DNA of 64,000 bases, from assembly GCA_047967505.1 (NCBI GenBank), contig CM106539.1; one strand, given 5' to 3'. Shown one piece after another: positions 20,001 through 31,851 of the stretch. The stretch comes from Dipteris shenzhenensis. Lineage: Eukaryota; Polypodiophyta; Polypodiopsida; Gleicheniales. The notes below the pieces were generated by a model. It saw nothing but the letters and a program-made list of their open reading frames with translations. It was not told the DNA's origin and made no database searches. Position numbers and translations under genes: made by a program. The first letter of the stretch is position 1. Each line of letters starts with the position of its first letter.

Positions 20001-22310
20001 ACAATGAGAAAATATATATAAAGCTCCTTTGGAGTACAGAAGTGGGGTGAGTTTGTGTTTGTCCCTTGTGGGGCTATTCTGAAAGAGGCAAGTTTACAAT
20101 TACAAATTCTTTAATGCAACGGATACTGTGAATGGCATCCTTGCTGCAAGAATCATGCAAGTATATGAGCACTCTTCCAATTGGTTCTTTTTTATATTGT
20201 ACAGTTTTTTGTGATGATATCTAAACTCATCTATGAAGCTGTTGCTTTACATCTTATTCGAAACTAGCCAAAATATATCATGCAAAGAATTATTTTAATC
20301 ATTTCAGATCCACAGTAAAGGGTGGAGGCTGAATGTCGTTCCCACAGTAAGATGGGAGGATGCAAGATTTTTTATTATTTTCTATGGCGGCAAGACAGGA
20401 TTTGGTCAATGAGCATACCTGCTTGATGAACAAATTTAATTTCGTGGCCTACTCAAGTTGCACAATGTCTTTGGCCATGCCCAGAACTCAAAATGACAGT
20501 GCAGGGACCACTTGTCGTCACCACCTTACTGTTAGAAGTCATTGCCCCACCTGTTAGCCCCTATACGACGAGGACATAGGGGCAGTAGACTAGGGTATTA
20601 CATGTAGGAGAAAAGGGAGGAGTTTCTGCTGCTGACACACGGTGGTAGTAGCATCTGCAAGTGACAGAAATGCCCAGATTTGAGGGCTGCTTTGAAGATC
20701 TGCTGATGGCAGACAGTTCATGGCCGCTATAGGTCCTATTTATAGTCCAAGTAAATCTCCCAGAAGGCAGGTCTGATTGGCCAATTTCTGCTCGTCCAGG
20801 GGAGCCCAGTTGTTAGGACGTTTGCGACCCCCTTTTTTTGTCCCCATGAAAAAGAACAAGTTTTTGGAGCCCCATGTAGGGCAGGTTTTCCCACACCTGT
20901 GGATGTCAGTCACTGAAACATGCACCAAAGTACGGCATAGCTAAGCCCAGACCGTTGTCTGAGAACAGCCTCTAGCATTTGACCTGTAAAACCACCAAGC
21001 ATTAGAAAGAACCACCTGAGGGAGCTGATGAGCTCTCCACCCAGTAATAGATCCAATATAAAGGGTCACCCTCTAAGCCTGAGGTAACCAAACACCAAGC
21101 TACATCCACAGTCTCTGTGTCCTATACCACAGGACTTCACCAATCCAGGTGTTCGGCTGGACTAGGCATAGCCCTGCTCCAAGTCTCGCTCTCCCAAGGA
21201 ATCCACCCCATGGGATCCCCAGAAATGAGTCCTCAGCTTATATATATAGATTGTTACGCTCTAGCCGAGGTAACATGACCTCGGAAGAATCAGTCGACAT
21301 TTCCCTTAAAGGATCTATCTTTGTAATATAATTGTTTGCGCTTCATGTAAATGATTGGGAGGGAATTAATGTCAAGGTCCTAGGTGAGGGTTGATAGCAC
21401 CAGACTAGGTAGATCTAAGGCTAAGGGCCTAATGCGAAGATTGTGCCTAGGGGCAAAGGATTTAATGCATCCCAAGGGGTGAAATGCTGCATTAGGAAGG
21501 CCATATATGGATGACATGTGGCATCTAGATCTATCTAGGGAGATGGGGCTTGTTGAGGCTAGTGAGAGAAGAGAAGGATTTTCAAGTATGTTTTTGGTGA
21601 TCAAAATTTCTCTGTCTGCTCGTTAGCTTCAGCAAGGTTGGCTGTGAGGTTATACATGGTGCTGCTCCCGTGATCTGCAGTAGGAATTAGATAAATAGTG
21701 CCTAACATAGATCTTCGCAAGAGTCTCCCCCTCCTAACTGAAGGGCATACTTGAAGTCATACTGCACCACACATTATGGGGTCACATACCGCACAAGAAT
21801 TGAGTTTGGGTGTGATTTCGAGTGGGCCAAAGACTGGGACACTCGACCAACGGTCAAACTCTCATCCACCAATACAAAGTACAAAGTTTCTTGCTTTGCA
21901 TCATGCAAATAATTGTGGATAAATGATTCCTGGAATATATGGAAGCTTTTTAAGAGGAAGCAATTGAGATCTGTTACAACAATCAGAGGTGCATTGCGAT
22001 CCGCAAGAACCCTCCTATTGCGGCTCATAGGCAGGGTAGTGATTTCTGATGTCCATCTCATTCACTGTCCATCTGATAGATAGGGCACTGGTAATGGGCC
22101 TACACCCATCCTTTGCTGGGCTCAAAGTACGTACTTAGCATCATCCAATCTCAGAAGCAGCCACATGCATGCATTGGTTCTTGTAGGCCTGATGCATATT
22201 ACTCCTTAGCCATCAAAAGAACCAGGACCTGCTTCAAGCATCGCTAAACTTTCACCTGTGCTTGAGCTACTGAATCTTGCTCTTTGAGAAATTAGCTACC
22301 TGCAAGTATG
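20001..22310. other. Intergenic, nothing recognised
   Basis: No domain is found on either strand. A 7-bp stem CCGAGGT-(6)-ACCTCGG lies near 21264-21283 just after a TATATATA tract, which could be a promoter-like remnant of a mobile element. Otherwise featureless. Confidence 0.4.
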
Positions 22311-22315
22311 TAAAG

Positions 22316-22395
22316 CCCCGCTAGGAATTGAATGTGGTAATCCTGTGCTAAGATATAGAAGTCCTTGCACCACCAGACCAAGGACATAGGAAATA
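22316..22395 (-). mobile_element. Possible tRNA-derived SINE fragment
   Basis: Read on the minus strand, CCTTGGTCTGGTGGTGCAAGG resembles a pol III box A, and ACATTCAATTCCTAGCGGGG about 35 nt downstream resembles box B (GGTTCRANTCC with a changed start). The spacing fits a tRNA-related SINE head. No tail or target duplication is clear, so this is tentative. Confidence 0.35.
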
Positions 22396-22399
22396 AGGG

Positions 22400-23202
22400 A
22401 ACCGTGAGTCTTTCCACAGCTACACTGAGGGTAAAGGTTCAGCTCTTAAGGTGGCTTGCTATGACTCCTCACAACCAAGTAAAGAAGCATCCACATGAGT
22501 CACATTCCATTCCATCTTGAAGCAACCTGCTTTTAGCCAATGGCATGAAAGGATCAACACTTTAATTTAATCCGGCATATGTTTCCACCACTTGTCAGTT
22601 TTCTGGGCCAATTGGCCGCACTGAGATTTTGGTACCAGACGTAATCTGCTATCTTCTCCGCTAGGCATTTGGAGCACAAGCAGTCTCTTTGATGTTCACC
22701 TTTGAACCAGCCATGCCTGCATGACGAGAATTGCCATCATTTCCCCCAACAAACAGGTGATATTCCCTGCTAGCTCTTGCTCCCAAAAAAGTTGAAAATG
22801 TTAGGAACATGTTAGGGATGCATAAGAAAAGGGCAGGGTTTCAACGATTGAAATACTTGACCCAATCACAAGACCTGACTTTTTGTATCCCCATACCAAG
22901 AAGCAGCAAAACCAATTTTCTGCATGACAGGTACACGTGTGACAAGTATCTTTAAAAAGGATGAGTATTAGCACTGCATTGCTAGAGGATACTCTTTCTC
23001 GACCAACCCCAGATATGACTTTGTGGCAAAACCATCAAAGTTTCCCCTCCATGTGGCAAAACCATCAAAGTTTCCTGGAGATGTGAAAACAATAAGTGTT
23101 AATAGCCTGCTTCTTGCTGTGGACCCAAACATGCCTTCCTTTACTCTTTCATCCACACTGCATTTGTGCAAGGCACATATAGTGCCTGCTTCAAAGGCGT
23201 AC
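22400..23202. other. Intergenic, downstream of PPR gene
   Basis: No gene is recognised. Within 23026-23080 the phrase GTGGCAAAACCATCAAAGTTT is repeated at 31-bp distance (23030 and 23054 region). No DYW-encoding sequence is found on the minus strand here. Confidence 0.45.
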
Positions 23203-26190
23203 TCAGCCCATGCAACTTGGCATGTATCTACTGTTATTGAAGATCTCATGGGAGCCTAACACCAAATCATGCCTCACATTGTTCACCTCCATACAAGTGT
23301 AACTTGGCAATTCCATCACACCGTTAATAATCAGTGTCTCTCTCGCCTCGACTGCATCATCTGACCTACCTGTGTTAGCATGAATGTTTGCTAGCATTAC
23401 ATAGGGAAAAGCATTCTTTGGATCTATCTCAAAAATAAAATTAGCAACGCACACAGCCCGCTCCACATCATTGTGAATTCCACATGAAGAAAGCAAACTC
23501 AACCAAGCTGGAACAGAACATTCAAACGGCATGCTTAGGATCAGGTCCTCTGCTTCTTCCAGTAGTCCTCCTCGACCAAGAAGGTCAATCAAGCATACAT
23601 AATGCTCCACCGAATGAGTTAAGCCATGGTCTCTATGCATAGAGGCAAAGTATTGTCTCCCATTCGCAATCAAACCTGCATGACTGCATGCAGTGAGAAC
23701 ACAGATAAAGGTGATGTTGTCTGGCTCAAAACCTTTTGTCTGCATTTGCTCAAACAGTTGTAGGACCTCCTTGCCATGCCCATTCTGGGCACAGCCCGAC
23801 ATCAAGGCATTCCAGGAAACCACATCCCACAGTGGCATCTCTGCAAACACAGCCCTCGAATCATCCAGACTACTGCACTTGCCATACATATTGACTAAAG
23901 TGTTCCCCATGGTGACATCCAAATCCCTTACACTGCCAGCAACAATAGAATGGATCTCTCGACCCTCTTCTAGAGCTGCCACATTGACACACGCATCCAA
24001 AACACAGAAGAAGGTAATCTTGCTTGGCTCAAAACCTTCTGCCTGCATTTGAAGAAACAGTGGTAGGGCCTCCTTGGCATGCCCATTCTGAACACATGCT
24101 GCCATCATGGCATTCCAGGAGACCACATCCTGCAGGGGCAATTCTACAAATACAGCCCTCGCATCATCCACACTCCCACACTTGCCATACATATTGATGA
24201 GGGTATTCCCCACACCAACATCTGAGTCACGTCCATTGCCAACGATATTTGCATGCATCTCCTGACCCTGTTCTAACGCTGCCACACTGGCACATGCTTC
24301 CAAAATTGAGATGAATGTGACCATGTCTGGCTTGAACCCTTCTGCCTGCATTTGAATGAACAGCGATAGGGCCTCTTTTTTGTGTCCATTCTTGGCACAT
24401 GCTGCTATCATGGTGCTCCAAGAAACCACATCCCGCAGTAGCATCTCTGCAAACACAGTCCTTGCATCATCAAGGCTCCTGCATTTACCATACATATTGA
24501 CAAGGGCGGTTCCCACATAAACATCTGACTCCCATCTGTTGCCAGCAACAGTTCCATGGATCTCTTGACCATCTTCTAGGGCTGCCACACTGGCACATGC
24601 ATCCAGTACACATATGCAGGTGATCTCATTTAGTGCAAAGCCTTCTGCATGCATTTGACCATACAGCTGTAGGGCCTCCTTGCCGTGCCCATTCTTGGCA
24701 TAGGCTGTCATCATGGCACTCCAGGAGACTGCATTCCGGAATGGCATCTCTGCAAACACAGAACTTGCATCACCAAGGCTTCCACATTTGCCATACATAT
24801 TGACGAGGGTATTTCCCACAACAACATCCGACTCCCATCCGTTGCAAGCAACAGTTGCATGAATCTCTCTACCCTCTTCGAGGGCTGCCACACTAGCACA
24901 GGCATCCAACACACAATTCAGGGTGATACTGTCTGGCTTGAAGCTTTCTGCCTGCATTTGACTGAGGAGTTGCAGCGCCTCTTTGCATTGTCCGTGCTGG
25001 CCATATGCTGCCATCATGACATTCCACGAGACCGAATTCCGGAGTGGCATCCCTGCAAACACAGCCCTTGCATCATCCATGCTCCCGCACTTTGCATACA
25101 TATTGACAAGGGATGTCCCGAGGTAAACATCTAACTCCCATCCGTTGCCAGCAACAGCAGCATGCAGCTCTCGACCCTCCTCAAGGTCTGCCACACTCCC
25201 GCTCGCATCCAATACGCAGACGAACGTGATCTGGTTGGGCTCCAGGGCTGCTGCCTTCATTTGCCCAAAGAGTTGTAGGGCCAACTCACCCTGCCAGTTC
25301 TGGGCACACGCTGCCATCGCGGCACTCCAGGCAACCACATTCCGAAGTGGCATCTCTGCAAACACAGACATGGCATCATCCAGGTTCCCGCACTTGCCAT
25401 ACATATTGACGAGGGTTGTCCCCACAACAGCATCCAACTCCAAGCCCTGGCCAGCAACAGTAGCATGCATCTCTCGGCCTTCTTCCAGAGCTGCCACACT
25501 GGCACACGCATCTAAAACGCTGGTAAAGGTGACCTCGTCTGGCTGGAACGCTTCTGCCCGCATTTGACCAAACAGTTGTAGGGCCTCCTTGCCGTGCCCA
25601 TTCTGCGCGCAAGCCGAGATCATAATCGTCCAAGAATACAAATTACGACGACCCATTTTGTCAAATACGGCACGTGCATATTCCAAGCTTCCACAGTTGC
25701 TGTACATTTGGACAAGCAAGTTACTGAGATATCTGTCGCCTGCATAACCACGCCTGGTCATGTGTTCATGCACACATACACCGTCTGAGAGGGCTTTGGC
25801 TTTGGTGCAACGCTTCAAAAGCGAGGCATAGGTAGCAACATCTGTTGCAGAACCCAGGTGACCAAGGATATCCTCATGTAAGCCTTCAGGAGGGCAGTCT
25901 TGAAGCGATGCAAGGGCACGCAGATGGTGCCCATCAAGAGTATGTGCATCGCAGGGGTTGCTGGTTTCAAGCTCGCTCAGGACCTCTTTTGCTGCAAGCG
26001 TGGAGGAGGTAGATCTTTTTCCACCGTCCATAAATCTCAGGATTGTGATCTTGTTCGTATCCGTAGCCGTCAGGCCAGGCGAGGCGCAACATACTACGCT
26101 GGGTTCTTCCCTTCCGTTCAAGGATAGTGCCTGAATCCGGAGGTGAGGAATGTCCGATGCCAATGACAACGAACATAAGCATAACGCCAT
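23203..26190 (-). CDS. PLS-class pentatricopeptide repeat protein, E/E+ type, intronless
   Basis: The frame is 995 residues from the ATG at 26190 (KSM/ALCLC); the open frame extends upstream only to a GTG, so this ATG is chosen. PPR proteins bind organellar RNA base by base for editing, splicing or stability. Residues 1-120 are a likely targeting region. An L/S start (about 118-183) is followed by six P-L-S modules of exactly 101 residues (184-789), then a final P motif, L2/S2, E1 (...WLSLLSSCGIH...ANFIFEIDPKNAFPYVMLANI) and an E+-like stretch ending EVNNVRHDLVLGSHE, with no DYW deaminase. The modules are strikingly alike (NTLVNMYGKCGSLDDARAVF, SVAALEEGREIH). A protein ending in E+ would need a partner deaminase if it acts in C-to-U editing. 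The style matches fern and lycophyte families. Confidence 0.93.
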   Translation of the reverse strand: MALCLCSLSLASDIPHLRIQALSLNGREEPSVVCCASPGLTATDTNKITILRFMDGGKRSTSSTLAAKEVLSELETSNPCDAHTLDGHHLRALASLQDCPPEGLHEDILGHLGSATDVATYASLLKRCTKAKALSDGVCVHEHMTRRGYAGDRYLSNLLVQMYSNCGSLEYARAVFDKMGRRNLYSWTIMISACAQNGHGKEALQLFGQMRAEAFQPDEVTFTSVLDACASVAALEEGREMHATVAGQGLELDAVVGTTLVNMYGKCGNLDDAMSVFAEMPLRNVVAWSAAMAACAQNWQGELALQLFGQMKAAALEPNQITFVCVLDASGSVADLEEGRELHAAVAGNGWELDVYLGTSLVNMYAKCGSMDDARAVFAGMPLRNSVSWNVMMAAYGQHGQCKEALQLLSQMQAESFKPDSITLNCVLDACASVAALEEGREIHATVACNGWESDVVVGNTLVNMYGKCGSLGDASSVFAEMPFRNAVSWSAMMTAYAKNGHGKEALQLYGQMHAEGFALNEITCICVLDACASVAALEDGQEIHGTVAGNRWESDVYVGTALVNMYGKCRSLDDARTVFAEMLLRDVVSWSTMIAACAKNGHKKEALSLFIQMQAEGFKPDMVTFISILEACASVAALEQGQEMHANIVGNGRDSDVGVGNTLINMYGKCGSVDDARAVFVELPLQDVVSWNAMMAACVQNGHAKEALPLFLQMQAEGFEPSKITFFCVLDACVNVAALEEGREIHSIVAGSVRDLDVTMGNTLVNMYGKCSSLDDSRAVFAEMPLWDVVSWNALMSGCAQNGHGKEVLQLFEQMQTKGFEPDNITFICVLTACSHAGLIANGRQYFASMHRDHGLTHSVEHYVCLIDLLGRGGLLEEAEDLILSMPFECSVPAWLSLLSSCGIHNDVERAVCVANFIFEIDPKNAFPYVMLANIHANTGRSDDAVEARETLIINGVMELPSYTCMEVNNVRHDLVLGSHEIFNNSRYMPSCMG
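23824..25641 (-). repeat. Six exact 303-bp coding modules in the PPR gene
   Basis: The marker TGCATTTG (antisense of QMQ(A)) falls at 23741, 24044, 24347, 24650, 24953, 25256 and 25559, always 303 bp apart with no indel. This indicates intragenic tandem duplication of a complete P-L-S triplet. Confidence 0.9.
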
Positions 26191-26499
26191 GGACTTACAC
26201 TTTTGATGAAACCATTTTAGAGCCTCTTCACGCCAGGGAGTGCGTTTGCATTTTAGAGCCTCTTTGTTCACTCTCCTCTGTTCACAATTCGTATCTCCTC
26301 AAGAAAAAATCCAATCCAACCCACTCGCAAACAAGAGCTCATTTTGAGGACAAAACCCTCCGAGTGCCTCCTGCCTGCAAGAGAGGGAATCCTATTCAAT
26401 TAAGCTTGCATGTTTTCATGTTGTTTGCATTGTTTTCATGATAAATTAAACTTGACTTATCAATCCCCCTGGCTGACGTAGTTCAAAGGCGGGAGATGA

Positions 26500-26660
26500 T
26501 GAGCCGAGATAGATAGATAGATAGATAGTCTTTTAACGTCGTAGGAACAATCCCAAGGAGCCATTTTGGCTCATCCGACATCGATCCCTGAGGATCGAAC
26601 ACACAACACCCAACGACAGAAACCAGAGCCTTAACCACCATGGTATGCCTTCCGTTCTAT
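26500..26660 (-). mobile_element. tRNA-derived SINE with (TATC)n tail
   Basis: On the minus strand the element starts near 26655 with CCATGGTGGTTAAGGCTCTGG (box A like tRNA AGTGGTTAAGGC). About 33 nt later comes TGTGTTCGATCCTC (box B, GGTTCRANTCC type). The body continues through GGATGAGCCAAAATGGCTCC to a tail of about six TATC units (26504-26528). The order box A, box B, body, simple tail is that of plant SINEs mobilised by LINE machinery. Clear target duplications were not found by eye. Confidence 0.65.
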
Positions 26661-26664
26661 TTCC

Positions 26665-27450
26665 GTTTCATTTTCAATTTAAGGTGCCTGCCGGATTTAC
26701 AGGCGCATGCTTGCGTGAAGTATTCTGGACCTTGCTAGACCTTGCCGGACTTACGGGCACATCCTCAGGGAGTATTCGGTGAGGTTGAGGGCAGCATTTC
26801 ATTGGTTGCCGGATCCTTGTTGACCCTTACCTGCCTGTGTAGTCCGATTGCAAGGATCAGGCAGGGTTTGGCCTTCAGCTTGCCACCTCAGCTTAAACCT
26901 GCCCAAAGGGCTTGAAAAACATCTCATGTGCCCAGGGTGAGAGAGAGAGAGGTACCAAGGTAAGAGGCGGCAAATGAAGGAGTAGGATAGGGGAGGAAGC
27001 ATGCCGGATTCCGGTAATCGACCGTCGGCGACGGTCGGGAGCCAAAATCCGATCGGATTTCGATTGGGAAGGGCTGACACATGACCTTTCCTGACCGTCA
27101 AGGGCAATACGGAGGCAACACGTGGTGCCAAAAATTTGGTGGGACGCCAGGTTTATCAGGGCAGATTTTGCATTTTAGGGGTTTGTGATTCGACGGCTGA
27201 GATTTAATCTCAATCGACGCACATCCTTACGGGAGAGAGAGAGAGAGGGGGAGAGAGGGAGGGAGAGAGATGGGGTAGAGAGAGAGGCAGGGAGACAGGA
27301 AGAAGCACTTGAAATAGAGGGGCAGGGAAGATATAAGGGAAGCAGGTTGGCGATGGCGTTTCGCGAGGATTCTAGAACCTTCCCACAGCCCTTGCGTCGC
27401 AGCAGCTTTCGCTTACCTAAGCTTAATTTTTTCATCCTCCTTGCCTAAAA
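26665..27450. other. Intergenic with GA-rich tract
   Basis: Phrases CCTTGC(C/T)GGA and TTACGGGC are repeated at 26690-26770. A GA/GGGA-rich stretch lies at 27221-27300. A 31-codon ORF at 27354-27449 (MAFREDSRTFPQ...) has no recognisable domain and is not called as a gene. Confidence 0.45.
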
Positions 27451-30400
27451 CTAATAGCGAAATAAAAGTCTATTCACGCGAGGGAGTGGGTTTGCAATCC
27501 ACTTCATATCAAGGTGGGGATTTTTGGGCTTGCCCCATGTGGAGTCTTATTGGAGGTTCAAGTTTGAGAAATGTTAGAAATTCACATGTATAATTTTTTG
27601 CACGAGTTGCACCGCTACGTTTGCGTGTTAACCATGTGATGTGGCACTTTGAATTCCTCCAAGCCTCACAAATTTGGGCGACCTGTTGGTTAATGTTGTG
27701 TTCTTTGAGTTGGTTCCTCGGTGTTGTTAATGCTCGTCTCCGCAATTGTGAGCATGTTCCCTCTGAGGTCGGTTTATGGATTTCTCTGCTTGCAGATACT
27801 TTTGGCAGATGTCGCGCAACCAATTGTGCATGGAGAGGAGGTATCAATGGTGGTGGTCTCTTCGAGGGTTCTTCATTCTGGTTTCTCTATAAAGGTGGTG
27901 AGAGTGGTGGTTTTAGTCATCCGCATCGTTGCCTTCGGATCGTCTGCGCTTGTTGGTAGTGTTATATTTCAAACCATGGCCAAGTGGGAAGATTGTGCTG
28001 ACTCTATGGATACAGGGAGCAGCACCTTTCAAAAAGGTTTTCCTTCATTGGAAATGCTTCAATTTTTCCATTGGTTTCACTTCCTTTCTTTCTATGTTCA
28101 GATTTTCTGATTCTTTTCTATTCATACACATTTGGTGTGGCTTTTGAATTAGAACGGTTGAAGTATGGGGACACAAAAAGCAATGCATGTGGGGGCGATG
28201 CTACCTTTGGTTGGGGATTCTATCGTGATCTTCTGTCGCTCATGTTTGCTTTGCATCCCGTGTACTTATGTGGGACGTTGATTGTGTACAGGGCAATCTA
28301 AGGCTATAGAGAAGGAATTCGGTGGATGTTCGTAGGAGGTGAACAATGTTGTACTACTAGAATCAAACATCGAACATGGGAACATGCAATGTATTGCAAG
28401 TGCACGAGAATTGATAGTGCCTGAAACAATTATAGGAGTAACGAATAGAAGTTACGGTGTTAATCCTCTTGTAATTTTCTGCATGCTTGATCATTTGTAG
28501 AGGAGTTCATAGCAACACGTGCCAAGTGTCGTATTGAGTGTTTGAACCCGTTAGCGATGATTAAAGTGTCTATGTCATTGATTGCGATTAAGGTAGGCAT
28601 GAAGGATGGAATTCCAAAGAAGAAGCTAGGGATATCAAAAATTTCGAGACGCTCCTTGAAGAATGCATTCAAGGCTATAGTAGCGGGGATATTGAGTGCA
28701 TGTTGAAGAGTAGATTCTGTTTTGTAATTTTTCCATTTCGCCATTTTGACTTCAGTTTAGGATCTTTCAAGGAGAGTTTTGCATGTTAGAGGGCAACGTG
28801 CTAATGTGATGTGTAGAATTCATGTCTATTTGAAAAGATGTCCTCCGAAAGCAAAGAATAAGTTCCAAGGAACAATTCCTTCATAGGACAAGAGTTGATC
28901 TATGGAGTGAGAGATGTTTTTATGCGTTTCGGGTTTTCAGGCATGAAGGAACTAATATTCATCTTTTACTCTCTGTTCATGTGCTGATGATGAGGCTAAC
29001 ATTACATGTTCCTCTCCATCATAAATGGAATCTACTCATTGTGCTTTCGTTCTTAGATGAGGCTAACATTATATATTTCTTTCCATCGCAAATGGAATCT
29101 GCTCGTTGTCTATATATTTCAGTCCATCGTAAATGGAATCCGCTCATTGTCCTTTCACTCTGCTTTGTATTTTGGGCACTTGAAATGGGATTTGGATGTT
29201 TTTCTTTTGTTCTGGTTCTTGTGCACGTGTTCTATTTTGAGTACATGGTCTATTGTTTAGGTGCCGTTTAATAAAGTTTTATGTGATGTGCAAGATAAAC
29301 TTGTACATATATTTTTAATTGTTCAATTGTAAGACATCAGAGTTTCATTGACATTGGATAGATGGTATTGTATCGTACCAATGCCTTATGGATATTGCTG
29401 ATGTTGAATATTGTAGCTAGTACAAGTTGTGGCATAAAGAAGGCATCTGTTGTAGAGTCCGGCTTGTTAGCTTCGGGACATGAAAAAGCAATGAACAATG
29501 ATGGAGGCAAGGATGTAATCAATGAATCTCAAGCATTATTCCAACAGATTTTAGGTTATGTAACACAAACAACCTTCCTATCTTACGTATCAAGAACCTC
29601 TCCAAATTTGTTGGTTTTTGAGGGAAGAACCCTAGCCAAGTGTGGAAGCTTCAAAGGCCCTAACCCCTCATACTCCATTTATATGAGGGTTCATTTAGCT
29701 GACATTGATTGTTGCAAGATGATAACACTACATGTTCCACACATCTATGTCCTTCAATTGAAGGACATTATACAAGCATATAGTTTTTGAAGGATAGAGG
29801 GTCTTGCTATATTGAAGAAGAGTGTAGGTGAAGGTTGTACATGCTACATTTCATTGCAGATAGATGCAATGACAAGTGTCGGGAAGGTAGAGCCATTTGA
29901 GTGTCCCTATGTGAATACGTGCCATGGGCCACGGTCCAGATGTAATCCAGTAGAGCTAGCTTCACATGTGTGATGGAGGCTATAACATTTGTGGTCATTA
30001 AAGTGGATCTTTATGGGCCTACATCATATCAAATTATTGTGGCAGACAAACCAAACCCTAAGGATTGAGTGATGCTAAGTTTTAAATTCTATTTTTTGAC
30101 TTTCCTGTGAATATGTGTCGAAAGAAACTTACGCATCGTCCTTGTAGCTGTCATTCATGGCCGAACAAACATTATCTTCATTGATTCAAGAATTTATTGA
30201 CAATGGAGTAATCACGTACATTGCAAACTTGTTGCAAAGAACATATCTTTTGTGAGTGCTAGACATTCCTTGGGTGTGTTTGATTTCACAATCCTTGCAA
30301 CCGTCCTCGAGGGCAACCTTCAAGATGATTTAAAGGAATTGCGCGCGCATCAGGTCTCTAATCTAAGATACGGAAGGTAATGATAATACTGCTTGTTCTT

Positions 30401-31640
30401 GCACTCATTGTATTCACATTTGAACCTATGAAAAAATAATGTTATTCCTTACAAGTGGATGGAGTTCTCCAATTCCTTAATCTCAATGCTTCTCTCCTTG
30501 AATGTGTGTATCTTGTGGAGGATCGAGAGTAAACCGTGATTGGACTCATCTATTCTATCATACCTACAATGTTGTGCAGGATATTTTGTGTGCTCCATCA
30601 TTGAAACGTCGTATTCTATTGTGTGAGGGGTCACAGGTGGCTATTCGGATCAGAGGGAGCCAGGTTGATGAGCTATTGGAACTGCACTGCTACTTTGTGG
30701 ACTGCTATACACGCACTATGGTTGCTACTCCCAATATCCTCATGGAAACTAGACCATCTAGTCACTTTACCATCAACAGTTCTCGGCATGTGATTGCTTT
30801 TGAGAACGGATAGATGTCATAGGTCAATGTTTCTATGAGGATTGAGGTCTAACATGTCATTGTTTCACTTGGTTTTGAGAAGAGTGCATAGATCTTGTAG
30901 GTTGTTTGTTTCAATGAGGACCCTGCCTTTACATAGCACAGGTTTCATTTCTGGTTGTAAAGCAACCTTCTTTGAAAGAGGAAATTTTGGCATTTTATTT
31001 CTATTTACAGTGGGTTCTTGTTTGAAAGACACAATCTCGACTTTATAGATTGAGATTAATGTTTTTGTGTATCGAGAGATTCGACAGGATAGAGATGATG
31101 GTTTAAAAAGCTTCCACAAATGAGAAAAGTAAATCTTTCTTGCCTTCAGGGCCTTCATAGTGTTAGATTTAGAAGCACCACATGGATTTGGGATATGCTA
31201 TGCCTTATCATCCTCACCAATTCTCCATCATGCAACCCTCTTGCATGACGTAGGGTGTTTTGGAAGAGACGTGCATGTTTGGACTAGAAGCACCTACTGC
31301 CACCAATAGTGAGTAGTACACTGCTCTCATTGCACATACACCTCTCAATGTGTTAGTGCACCTTAGCGCATAGAATACATGCAAGTTCAAAAGAAGTCTT
31401 AGCTACTTCATTAATAGAAAAGAACATCATCCACACATGTTGACGGGAGCACTTTTGTTAGCGCATGAAACATTATCATCGCTTGGTTTGCATTTCGTCT
31501 ACTCCCTCCTTGAGCAAGCATGTGCAAAGGCATCTCCTCCTTTGACCTCCCTTTGCACCATCACGCCCTCTACCATCAACTTCTTACCATAGCATGGTAA
31601 ATAATCTCAATAGTATGAGAGAAATTGAAGACATGGAGCT
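27451..31640. other. Intergenic, no recognised gene
   Basis: The longest open stretch is 29362-29790 (142 codons, plus strand, hydrophobic start, no known domain); 30502-30813 is another 103-codon frame without recognisable motif. At 28980-29165 an imperfect repeat (GATGAGGCTAACATTA; CATCGTAAATGGAATCYGCTC) occurs two to three times. These frames could be decayed parts of a larger element such as the Helentron downstream; I see no proof. Confidence 0.4.
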
Positions 31641-31643
31641 CCA

Positions 31644-31851
31644 TACCAATGTTACCCCCATGCTATGATCTTAAGTTTATAATTTTGCTCAAATAAATTC
31701 AAGCTATCTTCTCAATCCACACTTTCATAGGAGGAATGTATTGTCTCACCAATGTTACCCCCATGCTATGATCTTAAGTTTATAATTTTGCTCAAATAAA
31801 TTCAAGCTATCTTCTCAATCCACACTTTCATAGGAGGAATGTATTGTCTCT
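31644..31851. repeat. Perfect 104-bp tandem duplication
   Basis: Bases 31644-31747 and 31748-31851 appear identical over the full 104 bp (both start ACCAATGTTACCCCC and end AATGTATTGTCTC). Absence of differences points to a very recent duplication or to an assembly artefact. Confidence 0.93.

Noticed and set aside
23693-25788. Plus-strand ORFs of 64-149 aa
   Set aside because: Antisense shadows of the PPR gene; their repetition follows the 303-bp modules.
26191-26271. Longer PPR start at GTG (26271)
   Set aside because: The 27 extra residues begin with a non-ATG codon and have no targeting character; the ATG at 26190 is the better start.
26500-26660. True tRNA gene
   Set aside because: Boxes A and B are present but no cloverleaf with anticodon and acceptor stems can be formed; SINE fits better.
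27354-27449. Short ORF MAFREDSRTFPQ
   Set aside because: Thirty-one codons without homology or splice support; cannot be called.
29362-29790. 142-aa ORF as a gene
   Set aside because: No domain, no neighbouring exons and no codon evidence; left as intergenic.
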